From NCBI RefSeq assembly GCF_013001025.1, contig NZ_CP053021.1, forward strand, positions 2,880,001 through 2,944,000: 64,000 nt of DNA, given 5' to 3'. A program made the position numbers and the translations under genes. Origin of the DNA: Sphingobium yanoikuyae (GTDB taxonomy: Bacteria > Pseudomonadota > Alphaproteobacteria > Sphingomonadales > Sphingomonadaceae). The notes under the pieces are model-generated. The model did no database searches. It was given only the letters and a program-made list of their open reading frames with translations, and had not been told where the DNA came from. Each line of letters begins with the position of its first letter. The stretch's first letter is position 1. This document shows, one piece after another, positions 1 through 8,784 of this stretch.

Positions 1-1413
1 CTCTCGGGGCGCCGGACGCGCCTTCTTGCGCAGGCGCGGGCTGGAGGCATAGGGCAGCGTCAGCGTCCATCCCATGCCCTCGGCGCCGTAATGGGGCTGG
101 GCACTGCCGCCGTCGGAACGCAGGCTGCGCTCGATCAGCGCGGTGCCGAAGCCGCGACGGCTGGGCGGCGCAACCGGCGGACCGCCGCGTTCGCGCCAAT
201 CCAGAACCAGTTGGTCATTGGTCAGACGCCATTCCAGCTCGACACGGCCGGCCGGCGCCGACAGCGCTCCATATTTATGGGCGTTGGTCACCAGTTCGTG
301 CAGCACCAGCGCCAGGTGCAGCGCCGGTTCGGGGCGCAGATCGACCTCCGGCCCGTTCCAATGGAAACGCTCACCGTCGATCGCGCCGATCGTCACCTGC
401 CCCTCGATCAGATCCCCCAGCCGCGCGGCCTGCCAGGTTTCGCCGCTCAGCAGCGAATGGGCGCTGGCCAGCGCGTGGATGCGACCGATGAAGGTCGGGG
501 CGAAATCGGACGGGCCGGACGAATGGCGCAAGGTCTGGGTGGCGATCGCCTGGACCGACGCCAGCGTGTTCTTCACCCGGTGGTTGAGCTCGCCGATCAG
601 CAGCTTCTGCGTTGCCTCCGCCCGCTTGCGTTCGGTCACGTCGAGGATCTGCAGGCTGATCGAGAAGAGCCGGCCGGCGGCATCGCGCAGCGCCGAGCAA
701 TAGCATTCGCAATCGAGGGTCAGCCCCTCGGCCGTGTGGAAGCGCAGCAGGCGGTTGGTGCGCGGCACGGTGCCGGCGATCATTTCGTCCATCAGGCCGG
801 CAAAATCGCCACGCTGGCTGTCGTCCAGCCATTTGAGTTCGGACGCGCCAAAACCCGCCACCTCTGCCGCACGCCAGCCGAACAGCCGCTCCGCTCCCTT
901 GGACCAGGCAACGACATGGCGCTGGGCATCGATTTCGACGATCGCCAACGGGCTGTTGTCGCCATGGGCCTGGATGCGGGCCAAGGCCGCGGCATGGCTG
1001 TCGCGCTCCCGCGCCAATTCCTGCCGCTGCTGGAACAGTTCGACGAACAAGGCGACCTTGTGCCGCAGGATATGGGGGTCGACCGGCTTGAACAGATAGT
1101 CGATCGCACCGCTTTCATAGCCGCGAAACTGGCGTCGCTCGTCGGTCGCCACGGCGGTCAGGAAGATGATCGGCACGCGCCGGGTCCGTTCCGTGCCGCG
1201 CATCAGTTCGGCCAGCTCGAACCCGTCCATGCCTGGCATCTGCACGTCGAGCAGCGCCAGCGCGACATCCTCCACCAGCAGCAGTTCGAGCGCCTGCATG
1301 CCCGATCGCGCCTTGATGAGGGTCACGCCCTCGTCCGCCAGCAGCGCTTCAAGCGCGGTCAGATTTTCCTCGACATCGTCGACCGCCAGGATCTTGGTGG
1401 GCTCAGGCTGCAT
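1..1413 (-). CDS. Receiver-PAS-HWE histidine kinase (3' end cut by window)
   Basis: Cytoplasmic two-component sensor with an N-terminal receiver. The frame is open from the ATG at 1413 to base 1, so the C-terminus lies just outside the window. Reading the minus strand gives a receiver domain (about residues 5-125, acidic pocket VDD and phospho-acceptor in LLDVQMPGMDG), a PAS domain (about 150-265), then an HWE/HisKA_2-type kinase with ELNHRVKNT as the histidine box and LVLHELVTNAHKYGAL as the N box of the ATPase. HWE kinases typically signal through partner receivers in light, stress or chemosensory-like pathways. The start overlaps the cheR stop by 11 bp, indicating translational coupling in a cheR-containing signalling operon. 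No DNA-binding output domain is visible. Domain order is clear; the stimulus is unknown. Confidence 0.88.
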   Translation of the reverse strand, partial: MQPEPTKILAVDDVEENLTALEALLADEGVTLIKARSGMQALELLLVEDVALALLDVQMPGMDGFELAELMRGTERTRRVPIIFLTAVATDERRQFRGYESGAIDYLFKPVDPHILRHKVALFVELFQQRQELARERDSHAAALARIQAHGDNSPLAIVEIDAQRHVVAWSKGAERLFGWRAAEVAGFGASELKWLDDSQRGDFAGLMDEMIAGTVPRTNRLLRFHTAEGLTLDCECYCSALRDAAGRLFSISLQILDVTERKRAEATQKLLIGELNHRVKNTLASVQAIATQTLRHSSGPSDFAPTFIGRIHALASAHSLLSGETWQAARLGDLIEGQVTIGAIDGERFHWNGPEVDLRPEPALHLALVLHELVTNAHKYGALSAPAGRVELEWRLTNDQLVLDWRERGGPPVAPPSRRGFGTALIERSLRSDGGSAQPHYGAEGMGWTLTLPYASSPRLRKKARPAPRE

Positions 1414-2278
1414 GGTCGAGCGCCTTCAGATCCTGCAGGTTGCGGCGATAGATTTTCTCGCCCTCGTCGAAATCGGCAAAGCCATCGGAATAGCGCGAGA
1501 AGCGCAGCGTTTCCTTCGAGCCCAGCCCGAGGAAGCCACCGCGGACCAGCGATTCCCCGAACAGGCCAAGCGCGCGGTCCTGCAATTCGCGATCGAAATA
1601 GATGAGCACATTACGGCTGGACACCAGCTGTACCTCCCCGAAGACCTGGTCGCTCGCCAGATTATGTTGTGCAAAGACCGCGCGGCGACGCAGCGTCTTG
1701 TCGAAGACGGCGGCGCCATAGGCGGCAGTATAATAATCGGACAGCGAGGCCTTCCCGCCCGCGAGCCGATGATTTTCGCTGAATTGCGGCAGACGATCGA
1801 TCGCGTAGATGCCCGCTTCCGCCTTTTCGAGCGCGGCCGGACTGATGTCGGTGCAGTAGAAGATCGTGCGATCCTCCAGCCCTTCCTCGCGGAACAGGAT
1901 CGCGAGCGAGTAGAATTCCTCGCCATTGGCGCAGCCGGCGATCCACACCTTGAGCGAGGGATAGGTCTTGAGATGCGGCACGACCTGCTCGCGCAATGCC
2001 CGGAAATAGGCGGGATCACGGAACATCTCGCTCACCTGGATGGTGAGGAAGCCCATCAGGTCGGCGAACACGGCGGGATCGCGCAGCAGCAGATGCTGGA
2101 GCTGGGACAGGCTGTCGCAGCCATGCTGATGCTGGGCACGAGCCAGTCGGCGATGCAGCGATCCGCGCGAATAGCCGCGGAAGTCGTAATGATAATGGCG
2201 GAAGATCGCTTCGAGCAGCAGGTCAAGCTCCAGCTCGTCCCGCGGCCCGAAATGTTCTTCCATCAGCGCGGCATCCAT
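1403..2278 (-). CDS. cheR: CheR-type protein-glutamate O-methyltransferase
   Basis: SAM-dependent methyltransferase of the CheR family (291 aa), which methylates glutamates on chemoreceptor-type proteins. The N-terminal helical CheR_N domain (about residues 15-70) precedes the Rossmann domain with the SAM-binding segment VWIAGCANGEE (about 115-125) and the family signature SSRNVLIYFD near residue 220. The gene overlaps the upstream hybrid kinase by 16 bp and the downstream HWE kinase by 11 bp, so the three are probably co-translated. No cheA, cheW or methyl-accepting protein is nearby. This is an alternative, non-flagellar chemosensory-like arrangement in which CheR may modify or scaffold the adjacent kinases. 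An internal ATG at codon 6 is an alternative start. Confidence 0.9.
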   Translation of the reverse strand: MDAALMEEHFGPRDELELDLLLEAIFRHYHYDFRGYSRGSLHRRLARAQHQHGCDSLSQLQHLLLRDPAVFADLMGFLTIQVSEMFRDPAYFRALREQVVPHLKTYPSLKVWIAGCANGEEFYSLAILFREEGLEDRTIFYCTDISPAALEKAEAGIYAIDRLPQFSENHRLAGGKASLSDYYTAAYGAAVFDKTLRRRAVFAQHNLASDQVFGEVQLVSSRNVLIYFDRELQDRALGLFGESLVRGGFLGLGSKETLRFSRYSDGFADFDEGEKIYRRNLQDLKALDHAA

Positions 2279-5200
2279 ACACGCACCAGGCTGAGCAACT
2301 TGTCGACGTCAAGCGGCTTGGCGAGATAATCGTTGGCACCGGCGGCCAGGCATTCCTGCTGGTCCTGTGCCATCGCCTTGGCCGTGAGCGCGATGATCGG
2401 CAGGCCCACGCCCCAGCCCTGCTTGCGGATTTCGCGCATCGCGGTCAGCCCATCCATTTCGGGCATCATCACGTCCATCAGCACAAGATCGATCTTGGGC
2501 GCCTCGGCGCGCGCAGCCTCTTCGAGCGCGACAAGCGCCTCGCGGCCATTGCGTGCGATACCGACATGAACCCCATGGGGTTCGAAAATGCTCGTGAGGG
2601 CATAAACGTTCCGTATATCGTCCTCGACAACCAGAATATTTTTGCCTTCCAGCGCCTCATCGCGGCTGAGCGAACGGGCGATGAGCTGCTGCTGGGGTTC
2701 GGGCAATTCCGACACCACCTGATGCAGGAACAGCGTCACTTCATCGAGCAGCCGTTCGGGCGACTTGGCGCCCTTGACGATGATCGACTTGGAATAGCGG
2801 CGCAGGCGCAGTTCCTCCTCCGCGCCAAGGTCGCGGCCGGTATAGACGATGACCGGCGGGAAGCCGACGCTGTCGTCCGCGCTCAGCCGTTCGAGCAGAT
2901 CGAAACCGGACGCATCGGGCAGGTTGAGATCGAGCACCATGCAGTCGAAGGTCTCGCGGCCCAGCATCTCGAAACATTGGGCGGCCGAATGGGCCTCCAG
3001 CGTCTCCACCTCGCGCGAGGCGAGCAGCAGCTTGATGCTCTCGGCCTGCTGGGCGTCATCCTCGACCACCAGAACCCGGCGCATGCGCTGGGCCATGCGC
3101 GCCTCCAGCCCTTCGAGCATGTCGATCAGCGCATCGCGCTTCACCGGCTTGAACAGATAGCCGATCGCGCCGCTGGCCAGCGCCGCCTGGCTGTCATCAT
3201 CAACCGACACGACATGGACCGGGATGTGGCGGGTGCGCATGTCGCGCTTGATCCGGTCGAGCACCGACAGGCCGGTATGGTCGGGCAGGTTCATGTCGAG
3301 GATGACGGCATGGGGCAGATATTGCCGAGCCATCAGCGCGCCTTCGTCGGCGGTGCCGGCGATCAGGCACTGGAAGCCCTGTTCATGCGCGATGTCGCAC
3401 AGGATTCGGGCGAAGACCGGATCATCCTCCACGATCAGGATCAGGCGCGAATCCCCGGACAGGGTTTCGCGATCATCCTGGGTATCGACCAGGCTGGCGA
3501 CACGCTGGCGCGCGGGCGCCACCGGCTGGGGGCGCGGCGCTTCGGCCAGGCTGATCGAAGGCAGATGACTGAGCGCGGGATCGAAGCGATCGGGCAGCAG
3601 CAGCGAGAAGGCACTGCCCTCACCCGGCTGGCTTTCGACGCGCAGTTCGCCGCCCAACAGCCGCGCCAGTTCGCGCGAGATGGAGAGGCCAAGACCAGTG
3701 CCGCCATATTTGCGGCTGATCGTGCCATCGGCCTGGCGGAAAGGTTCGAAGATCAGCTTCTGCTGCGCTTCCGCAATGCCGACGCCGCTGTCCTGCACGG
3801 TGAAGGCGACCCGGCCGTCCGCATGCCGACCAACGGTCAGCGCGACCTCGCCCCGATCGGTAAACTTGATCGCATTGGACAGGAAATTCTTCAGCACCTG
3901 CTCGACGCGCTGCGGATCGGTTTCGATCTCGACCGGATCGGCGCCGGCGGCGAGGCGGAAGGACAGGCCCTTGGCCTGGGCCGAAGGCGCGAAGATCGCC
4001 TGCAGCTTGTCCAGCATCGGCGCGATCCGCACCGAACGCGGCTGCAATTCCAGCTTGCCCGCCTCGATCTTGGAAATGTCGAGAATGTCGTTGATCAGGG
4101 TCAGCAGGTCATTGCCCGACGTCTCGATCGTCTCGGCATGACGCACCTGATCGGCGCTGAGATTGCCGGCACGATTTTCCGCCAGCAGGCGTGCCATGAT
4201 GAGCAGCGAGTTGAGCGGCGTGCGCAGCTCATGGCTCATATTGGCGAGGAATTCGGATTTGTAGCGGCTGGCCTGATCCAGCTCGGCGGCCTGTTGCTGG
4301 AGCGACAGCTGGGCACGGGCGAGATCGTCGCGCTGCGCCTGCATGTGGCGGGCCTGCTCCTCCAGCTGGACATTGGTCTGTTCCAGTTCGCTCTGCTGCG
4401 CCTCCAGGCGGGAGGCGGAGTCCTGAAGCTGGCGGCTCTGGGTTTCCAGCTCGTCATTATTGGCGCGCAGTTCCTCGCCCTGGGCCTGCAATTCCTCGGC
4501 CTGGCGCTGGGTTTCCTCCAGCGCGTCCTGCAACCGGGCGCGGAAACGGGCCGAACGCAGTGCGATGCCCATGCCGGCGCTCGCTTCCTCCAACAGTTCG
4601 AGCACACGGTCATCGACCGGATCGAAGGCGCCCAGTTCCAGCACCGCATTGACGATGCCGTCGGTCACGGTCGGCACGATCAGCAGATGGCGGGGACGAT
4701 CGCGGCCAAAGGCCGAGCCGATCGTCAGATAATGATCGGGCACGTCATGCAGCAGCTGCGCCCGCCCTTCGGCCGCGACCTGACCCAGCAGGCCTTCCTT
4801 GGCGACGAAGCGCTGCGGCATGTCGGCGTCGGCCGGCACTCCGAGCGTCGCGACGCGGTTGAACTGGCCATCCTCGCCCTTGAACAGGGCACCGCCCTGG
4901 AAGCCGAGATAGCGTGCGAGGAAGGCGAGGATCGCCTCCCCCAGTTGCTCGACGCTCTGGTCGCCACGCATGGCGTCGGCCAGCCCCAGATGCCCCGCCT
5001 GCAACCAGGCCTGGCGCGCGCGCGCCTTGCTGTTGCGGCGTACCAGCAGATAGACGGCGATGGTCAGCACCACGCCCAGAAGGCCGGTGACGAGGCCCGA
5101 CATGATCGCGGTCTGCGAGGCAGATGCCATGTCGGCGAGGCGGATTTCCCGCAGTCGCAATTCCTCACGCGCCATCGTGTCGAGCTGGGCCCGGACGGCG

Positions 5201-5676
5201 TCCATTTCCTGCTTGCCGCGGCCGGTGGTAACGATCGTCAGTGCCTGGATGATGCTCTGGTTGCGCCGCGCCTCGATCGTTTCCCTGAGTTCGGCAAGCT
5301 TGGCATCGACATGACGCCGCAGGCGGGCGAGATTATTCTGCTGGGTCGGGTTGTCGCGGGTCAGCCTGGCCAGCGCATCGAGCCGGCCGGGCATGGTCGC
5401 CACCGCATTCTCATAGGGCTCCAGATAGCCGCGGTCGCTCGTCAGCAGATAGCCGCGCTGGCCAGTCTCGGCATCCTGCGCGGTCGAAAGCAGTTCGTCG
5501 AGCGCAATCAGCACATTATGGGTATGGCGGATCGCCCGGTCGCTCTCGCCCAGGCCCTGGATATTGAGATAGGCGACAGCGCCGCTTACCAGGAAGAAGG
5601 CAATCCCGAGGAACAGGCCCAGCGCCGCCCATGCATCCGTGCGCCCGCTGACGGAGCCAAATTTCGCCTTGCCCAT
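2263..5676 (-). CDS. CHASE3-GAF hybrid histidine kinase with three receivers
   Basis: Membrane-bound hybrid kinase of about 1137 aa. Visible order: TM helix (about 15-37), periplasmic CHASE3 domain with the characteristic ETGQRGYLLT segment (40-180), second TM helix (190-212), GAF domain (225-385), long Gln/Glu-rich coiled coil (390-475), HisKA with SEFLANMSHELRTPLNS (His about 481), HATPase_c (590-705, GGTGLGLSIS), and three receivers with acceptor Asp near 793 (VILDMNLPDH), 913 (MVLDLNLPDA) and 1066 (VLMDVMMPEMD). The start at 5676 is chosen because AGGA lies 5 nt upstream and the first TM helix follows directly; longer in-frame starts add a low-complexity basic tail and run into the divergent gene. 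Three receivers suggest a phosphorelay with internal branching. The coupled cheR and HWE kinase are the probable partners. Confidence 0.93.
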   Translation of the reverse strand: MGKAKFGSVSGRTDAWAALGLFLGIAFFLVSGAVAYLNIQGLGESDRAIRHTHNVLIALDELLSTAQDAETGQRGYLLTSDRGYLEPYENAVATMPGRLDALARLTRDNPTQQNNLARLRRHVDAKLAELRETIEARRNQSIIQALTIVTTGRGKQEMDAVRAQLDTMAREELRLREIRLADMASASQTAIMSGLVTGLLGVVLTIAVYLLVRRNSKARARQAWLQAGHLGLADAMRGDQSVEQLGEAILAFLARYLGFQGGALFKGEDGQFNRVATLGVPADADMPQRFVAKEGLLGQVAAEGRAQLLHDVPDHYLTIGSAFGRDRPRHLLIVPTVTDGIVNAVLELGAFDPVDDRVLELLEEASAGMGIALRSARFRARLQDALEETQRQAEELQAQGEELRANNDELETQSRQLQDSASRLEAQQSELEQTNVQLEEQARHMQAQRDDLARAQLSLQQQAAELDQASRYKSEFLANMSHELRTPLNSLLIMARLLAENRAGNLSADQVRHAETIETSGNDLLTLINDILDISKIEAGKLELQPRSVRIAPMLDKLQAIFAPSAQAKGLSFRLAAGADPVEIETDPQRVEQVLKNFLSNAIKFTDRGEVALTVGRHADGRVAFTVQDSGVGIAEAQQKLIFEPFRQADGTISRKYGGTGLGLSISRELARLLGGELRVESQPGEGSAFSLLLPDRFDPALSHLPSISLAEAPRPQPVAPARQRVASLVDTQDDRETLSGDSRLILIVEDDPVFARILCDIAHEQGFQCLIAGTADEGALMARQYLPHAVILDMNLPDHTGLSVLDRIKRDMRTRHIPVHVVSVDDDSQAALASGAIGYLFKPVKRDALIDMLEGLEARMAQRMRRVLVVEDDAQQAESIKLLLASREVETLEAHSAAQCFEMLGRETFDCMVLDLNLPDASGFDLLERLSADDSVGFPPVIVYTGRDLGAEEELRLRRYSKSIIVKGAKSPERLLDEVTLFLHQVVSELPEPQQQLIARSLSRDEALEGKNILVVEDDIRNVYALTSIFEPHGVHVGIARNGREALVALEEAARAEAPKIDLVLMDVMMPEMDGLTAMREIRKQGWGVGLPIIALTAKAMAQDQQECLAAGANDYLAKPLDVDKLLSLVRVWMPR

Positions 5677-5881
5677 TATCATCCTGTTGTCGTTGCCGTG
5701 ACGGAGGTGCCGACTAAGGGGCATTTCCGCACGAAAGCAAGCGCCACCTTGCGCCGGAGCGCCAGGGCTGATCGAGATCAACCTATTGATGCGCCTGATC
5801 GCATCCCGAGCACCCGCGACCATTGCGCACAGGCTGCACCATCGCCATCATCGCGCGACACGGAGTGGCGGGAGGCCGGGG

Positions 5882-7495
5882 ATGGAGACGATCGGGCGCG
5901 ATCTTCGCGAGATGCAGCGTGTACCACTGACGGCCGAGCATGTCGCGGTGCTGCGCGCAGAAGGAAGCGAGGCGGTCTATCCCGCCGGCACCTATATCGT
6001 CCGGCCCGGCGACCCGGTCGACCGCTTCATCTATGTCGAGGATGGCGAGATCGAGGTGGTCAATCCGTTCGGCGAGGAACGGCATGTCCCCTCCACCATC
6101 GGCCCGACCCAGTTCATGGGCGAGATATCCTTCCTGGGCGGCGGCAGCTGGTCGATCCCGATGCGCGCGGCACGCGATACCCGCGTACTGGAAGTGCCGC
6201 GCCCGACGATGCTGCGGCTGATGGCGGCGATCCCGGAAATGTCGGACATCATCATCACCGTTCTGGCGGCGCGGCGCCGGCGGCAGCTCGACATGGGCGA
6301 CAGCACCCTGGTGCTGATCGGCGAGGATGAGGATCGGGCGGTGCGCTGCATCGCCGAATTCGCCAGCCGCAACCGCCTGCCCTACACATCTCATGCGCTG
6401 GGCAGCGACGACGCCCGCCGGGTTGCCGCCAGTTGCGGGGCGCAGGCGGACCGGCCCGCCGTGATCTTCGGGCGCGACAATGTCGTTGCCGATCCCACGC
6501 CCGAGAAGGTCGCCCGGCTGTTCGGCCTGGATCGTGGCTTTACCGAGAATGAGACCGTCGACCTGCTGATCGTGGGCGGCGGGCCGGCCGGCGTGGCGGC
6601 GGCCGTCTATGCCGGGGCCGAAGGGCTCAATGCGCTGGTGGTGGAGGATATCGCGATCGGCGGTCAGGCCGGCACATCGAGCCGGATCGAAAATTATATG
6701 GGCTTTCCCACCGGGATTTCGGGCGCCGACCTGGTCTGGCGCGGCGAGGTGCAGGCGATGAAATTCGGCACCCGCTTCCTGATGCCGCGCCGGGTGACGG
6801 CGCTGGAGGAAACCGGCCACGGCCATTATTGCGGCGTGTTCGACAATGGCCAGCGCATCTGCGCGCGCGCGGTGCTGGTCGCGACCGGCGTGGAATATCG
6901 CCGCCTGCCGATCGCGCGGCTCGCCGAACTGGAAGGTGCCGGCATCTATTATGCTGCGACCGAGAATGAGGCCCGCTATTGCCGCCAGGCCGAAGCGGTG
7001 GTGGTCGGCGGCGGCAACAGCGCCGGCCAGGCGGCGATGTTCCTCAGCCGCAGCGCGCGCCATGTCCATCTGCTGGTGCGCGGCCCCTCGCTCGCCTTGT
7101 CGATGTCCAGTTACCTGTCGAGCCGGCTGGAGGCCGACCCGGCGATCACCATCCATTATGACACCGAAATTGACACATTGCATGGCGATGCGCAGCTCGA
7201 CGCGGTAACCATTCGCACGGCCGACGGCAGCCAGCGCCAGATCGCCTGCTGCGCCCTGTTCATCATGGTCGGCGCGGCGCCCAATACCGGCTGGCTGTCG
7301 GGACTGGTGGCGCTGGATGACAAGGGGTTCGTGCTGACCGGCGATGCGGTCGAGGCCCCCTCCCCCTATGAAACCTCACGCGCCGGCATCTTCGCGGTCG
7401 GCGACGTGCGTGCCGGATCGGTGAAGCGCGTCGCCTCTGCCGTGGGCGAAGGATCGGTCGTGATCTCGCGCATCTGGAGTCATGTGAATGGGTGA
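5882..7495 (+). CDS. Cyclic-nucleotide-binding, thioredoxin-reductase-like FAD oxidoreductase
   Basis: A 537-aa fusion: a CAP-type cyclic-nucleotide-binding domain (about residues 10-130, PGDPVDRFIYVEDGEIEV and FMGEISFLGGG), a glutaredoxin-like middle domain (about 145-220), and a pyridine nucleotide-disulfide oxidoreductase domain (about 230-530) with FAD motif LLIVGGGPAGVAAA, NADPH motif VVVGGGNSAGQAAMFL and C-terminal GIFAVGDVRAG. The ATG at 5882 has GGAGG upstream. Thioredoxin reductases carry a CxxC just before the NADPH domain; here the equivalent position reads YYAATENEARYC, so the redox disulfide is absent and classical thioredoxin reduction is unlikely. It is divergent from the hybrid kinase, leaving 205 bp between starts, which suggests a shared control region. 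Electron acceptor unknown. Confidence 0.85.
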   Translation: METIGRDLREMQRVPLTAEHVAVLRAEGSEAVYPAGTYIVRPGDPVDRFIYVEDGEIEVVNPFGEERHVPSTIGPTQFMGEISFLGGGSWSIPMRAARDTRVLEVPRPTMLRLMAAIPEMSDIIITVLAARRRRQLDMGDSTLVLIGEDEDRAVRCIAEFASRNRLPYTSHALGSDDARRVAASCGAQADRPAVIFGRDNVVADPTPEKVARLFGLDRGFTENETVDLLIVGGGPAGVAAAVYAGAEGLNALVVEDIAIGGQAGTSSRIENYMGFPTGISGADLVWRGEVQAMKFGTRFLMPRRVTALEETGHGHYCGVFDNGQRICARAVLVATGVEYRRLPIARLAELEGAGIYYAATENEARYCRQAEAVVVGGGNSAGQAAMFLSRSARHVHLLVRGPSLALSMSSYLSSRLEADPAITIHYDTEIDTLHGDAQLDAVTIRTADGSQRQIACCALFIMVGAAPNTGWLSGLVALDDKGFVLTGDAVEAPSPYETSRAGIFAVGDVRAGSVKRVASAVGEGSVVISRIWSHVNG

Positions 7496-7498
7496 AGC

Positions 7499-8182
7499 AT
7501 GAAGGCAGTGCTTCTTTTCCTGCAGGCCGCCACCGGCGCCATCGTCCCGACCCCGACGATGGACGCCATGCGCCAGCAGGTGACCGATGCCTATCGCCAG
7601 GAGGAGGCGCGACAGGCCGCATTGCCACCGGCGAAGGACGATGCCGAGAAGATCATCCGGCTGGGCACGCTGGATCAGGTCGGTCGCATCACCATGATGA
7701 AACTGGACTGGTCATCGGTGCCCGCCGACCAGCAACCGGTATGGCGCGGCGCCATATTGGCCGAGATCAGTCGCCATGACAGGCTGAATCAGGAACGGCT
7801 GAAGGCGATGATCCCGAAAGAAGGATGGTTCCGGATCAGCGTCTACGGCAAGGAAGCGGCCCGCGCCGCCTTCCTGATCGTCCAGCATGCCGTCGACGAT
7901 CCGGCGCTGATGCGCGGGACACTGAACCGGATGGAGGCCTTGCTGCCGGACGGCGAGGCCGAGGGCCAGGCCTATGCGATGCTCTATGATCGGGTGGCGA
8001 TGACATTCGACAAGAAGCCGCAGCGCTATGGCACCCAGGTCAATTGTGTCGACGGCCGATGGCAGCCGACCGACCTGGAAGCCCCCGATGCGGTGAATAC
8101 GCGCCGCCAGGCGGTCGGCATGACGCAGACGATCGAGCAATATCTGGCGATGTTCGACAACGCCCAGTGCCCCAAGGCATAG
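7499..8182 (+). CDS. DUF6624-like hypothetical protein
   Basis: Protein of 227 aa beginning 3 bp after the flavoprotein stop, so probably in the same transcript. The N-terminus (MKAVLLFLQAATGAIVP) could be a weak signal peptide. The central AAFLIVQHAVDD, then AYAMLYDRVAM and RYGTQVNCVDGRW resemble the DUF6624 pattern in which a YGTQ motif follows a conserved LYDR segment; this is recalled from the family and was not searched. No catalytic motif of a known enzyme is visible. Function unknown; co-transcription with the flavoprotein is only suggested by spacing. Confidence 0.72.
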   Translation: MKAVLLFLQAATGAIVPTPTMDAMRQQVTDAYRQEEARQAALPPAKDDAEKIIRLGTLDQVGRITMMKLDWSSVPADQQPVWRGAILAEISRHDRLNQERLKAMIPKEGWFRISVYGKEAARAAFLIVQHAVDDPALMRGTLNRMEALLPDGEAEGQAYAMLYDRVAMTFDKKPQRYGTQVNCVDGRWQPTDLEAPDAVNTRRQAVGMTQTIEQYLAMFDNAQCPKA

Positions 8183-8191
8183 CGCGCCCGA

Positions 8192-8656
8192 TCAGGCCGC
8201 CCGCTGCAGCTTCTCCCGCAGCGTTACCAGCGACTGGTTGAGCGCGGCGATTTCCTCGATCGAGATGCCGACGGCCTCCATCAGTTCGGCCGGGACGCAG
8301 GTTGATACGTCCTGCGCCACCGACTGGCCCTGCTGCGTCAGGCGCACGCGGACCACCCGCTCATCCTTGGTGTCGCGCTGGCGGGTGACGAGGGCCGCCG
8401 CCTCCAGCCGCTTGATCAGCGGGGTCAGCGTATTGGATTCGAGGAAGAGCTGGCCGCCCAGTTCGCCGACCGTCTGGTCGTCGCGCCGGGCCAGCGCCAC
8501 CATCACCAGATATTGGGGATAGGTGAGGCCGTAGCGATCGAGCAGCGGCTTGTAGAGCCGGTTGAAGGCAAGCCCGGTCGAATAGACGCCGAAGCAGAGA
8601 AAATCGTCGAGCGCGCCGCGCGCGGTATCTTGGGCAGTCATGGCGGGGGTGGTCAT
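8192..8656 (-). CDS. ohrR: OhrR, MarR-family organic hydroperoxide sensor-repressor
   Basis: MarR-type winged-helix repressor (154 aa) that senses organic peroxides by cysteine oxidation and controls ohr. The OhrR signature is visible: the reactive Cys at residue 21 in LDDFLCFGVY, then LYKPLLDRYGLTYPQYLVM, with the conserved tyrosines. A second Cys at residue 120 (DVSTCVPAEL) matches the two-Cys class that forms an intersubunit disulfide. The recognition region around LESNTLTPLIKRLE is the usual MarR recognition helix. AAGGAG precedes the ATG. It is divergent from ohr, and two copies of a 12-bp palindrome lie between them. Confidence 0.95.
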   Translation of the reverse strand: MTTPAMTAQDTARGALDDFLCFGVYSTGLAFNRLYKPLLDRYGLTYPQYLVMVALARRDDQTVGELGGQLFLESNTLTPLIKRLEAAALVTRQRDTKDERVVRVRLTQQGQSVAQDVSTCVPAELMEAVGISIEEIAALNQSLVTLREKLQRAA

Positions 8657-8683
8657 GGCGATACTCCTTGCCCGGAAATATAA

Positions 8684-8695
8684 ATCGCACGCGAT
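8684..8695. promoter_or_regulatory. Candidate OhrR operator 1
   Basis: ATCGCACGCGAT, a perfect inverted repeat ATCGC/GCGAT with a 2-bp spacer, 28 bp before the ohrR start. It is followed by TATGATCGCA, repeating the half-site. The identical 12-mer recurs at 8739. Position and duplication support autoregulation by OhrR; binding is inferred. Confidence 0.7.
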
Positions 8696-8708
8696 ATGAT
8701 CGCAAGGG

Positions 8709-8739
8709 TTGACGACTCAGATCGGCAGGCACATATAGA
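8709..8739 (+). promoter_or_regulatory. Candidate ohr promoter
   Basis: TTGACG at 8709-8714 is a near-consensus -35. CATATA at 8732 (17-bp spacer) or TATAGA at 8734 (19-bp spacer) could be the -10. The -10 runs directly into the second palindrome, so a bound repressor would block polymerase. Confidence 0.5.
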
Positions 8740-8750
8740 TCGCACGCGAT
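8739..8750. promoter_or_regulatory. Candidate OhrR operator 2
   Basis: A second exact copy of ATCGCACGCGAT, followed by TTAATCGCA, lying on the likely -10 of ohr and 35 bp before its start codon. The two copies are 55 bp apart start to start and share flanking ATA/TTA bases, consistent with one regulator controlling both divergent genes. Confidence 0.7.
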
Positions 8751-8784
8751 TTAATCGCAGATGATTAAATGAAAGGACCGATCG

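Noticed and set aside
2566..6330. Very long plus-strand open frame of about 1254 codons
   Set aside because: It lies antisense to the hybrid histidine kinase and has no coherent domain; long antisense frames are expected at this GC content. The minus-strand gene has unmistakable CHASE3, HisKA and receiver motifs.
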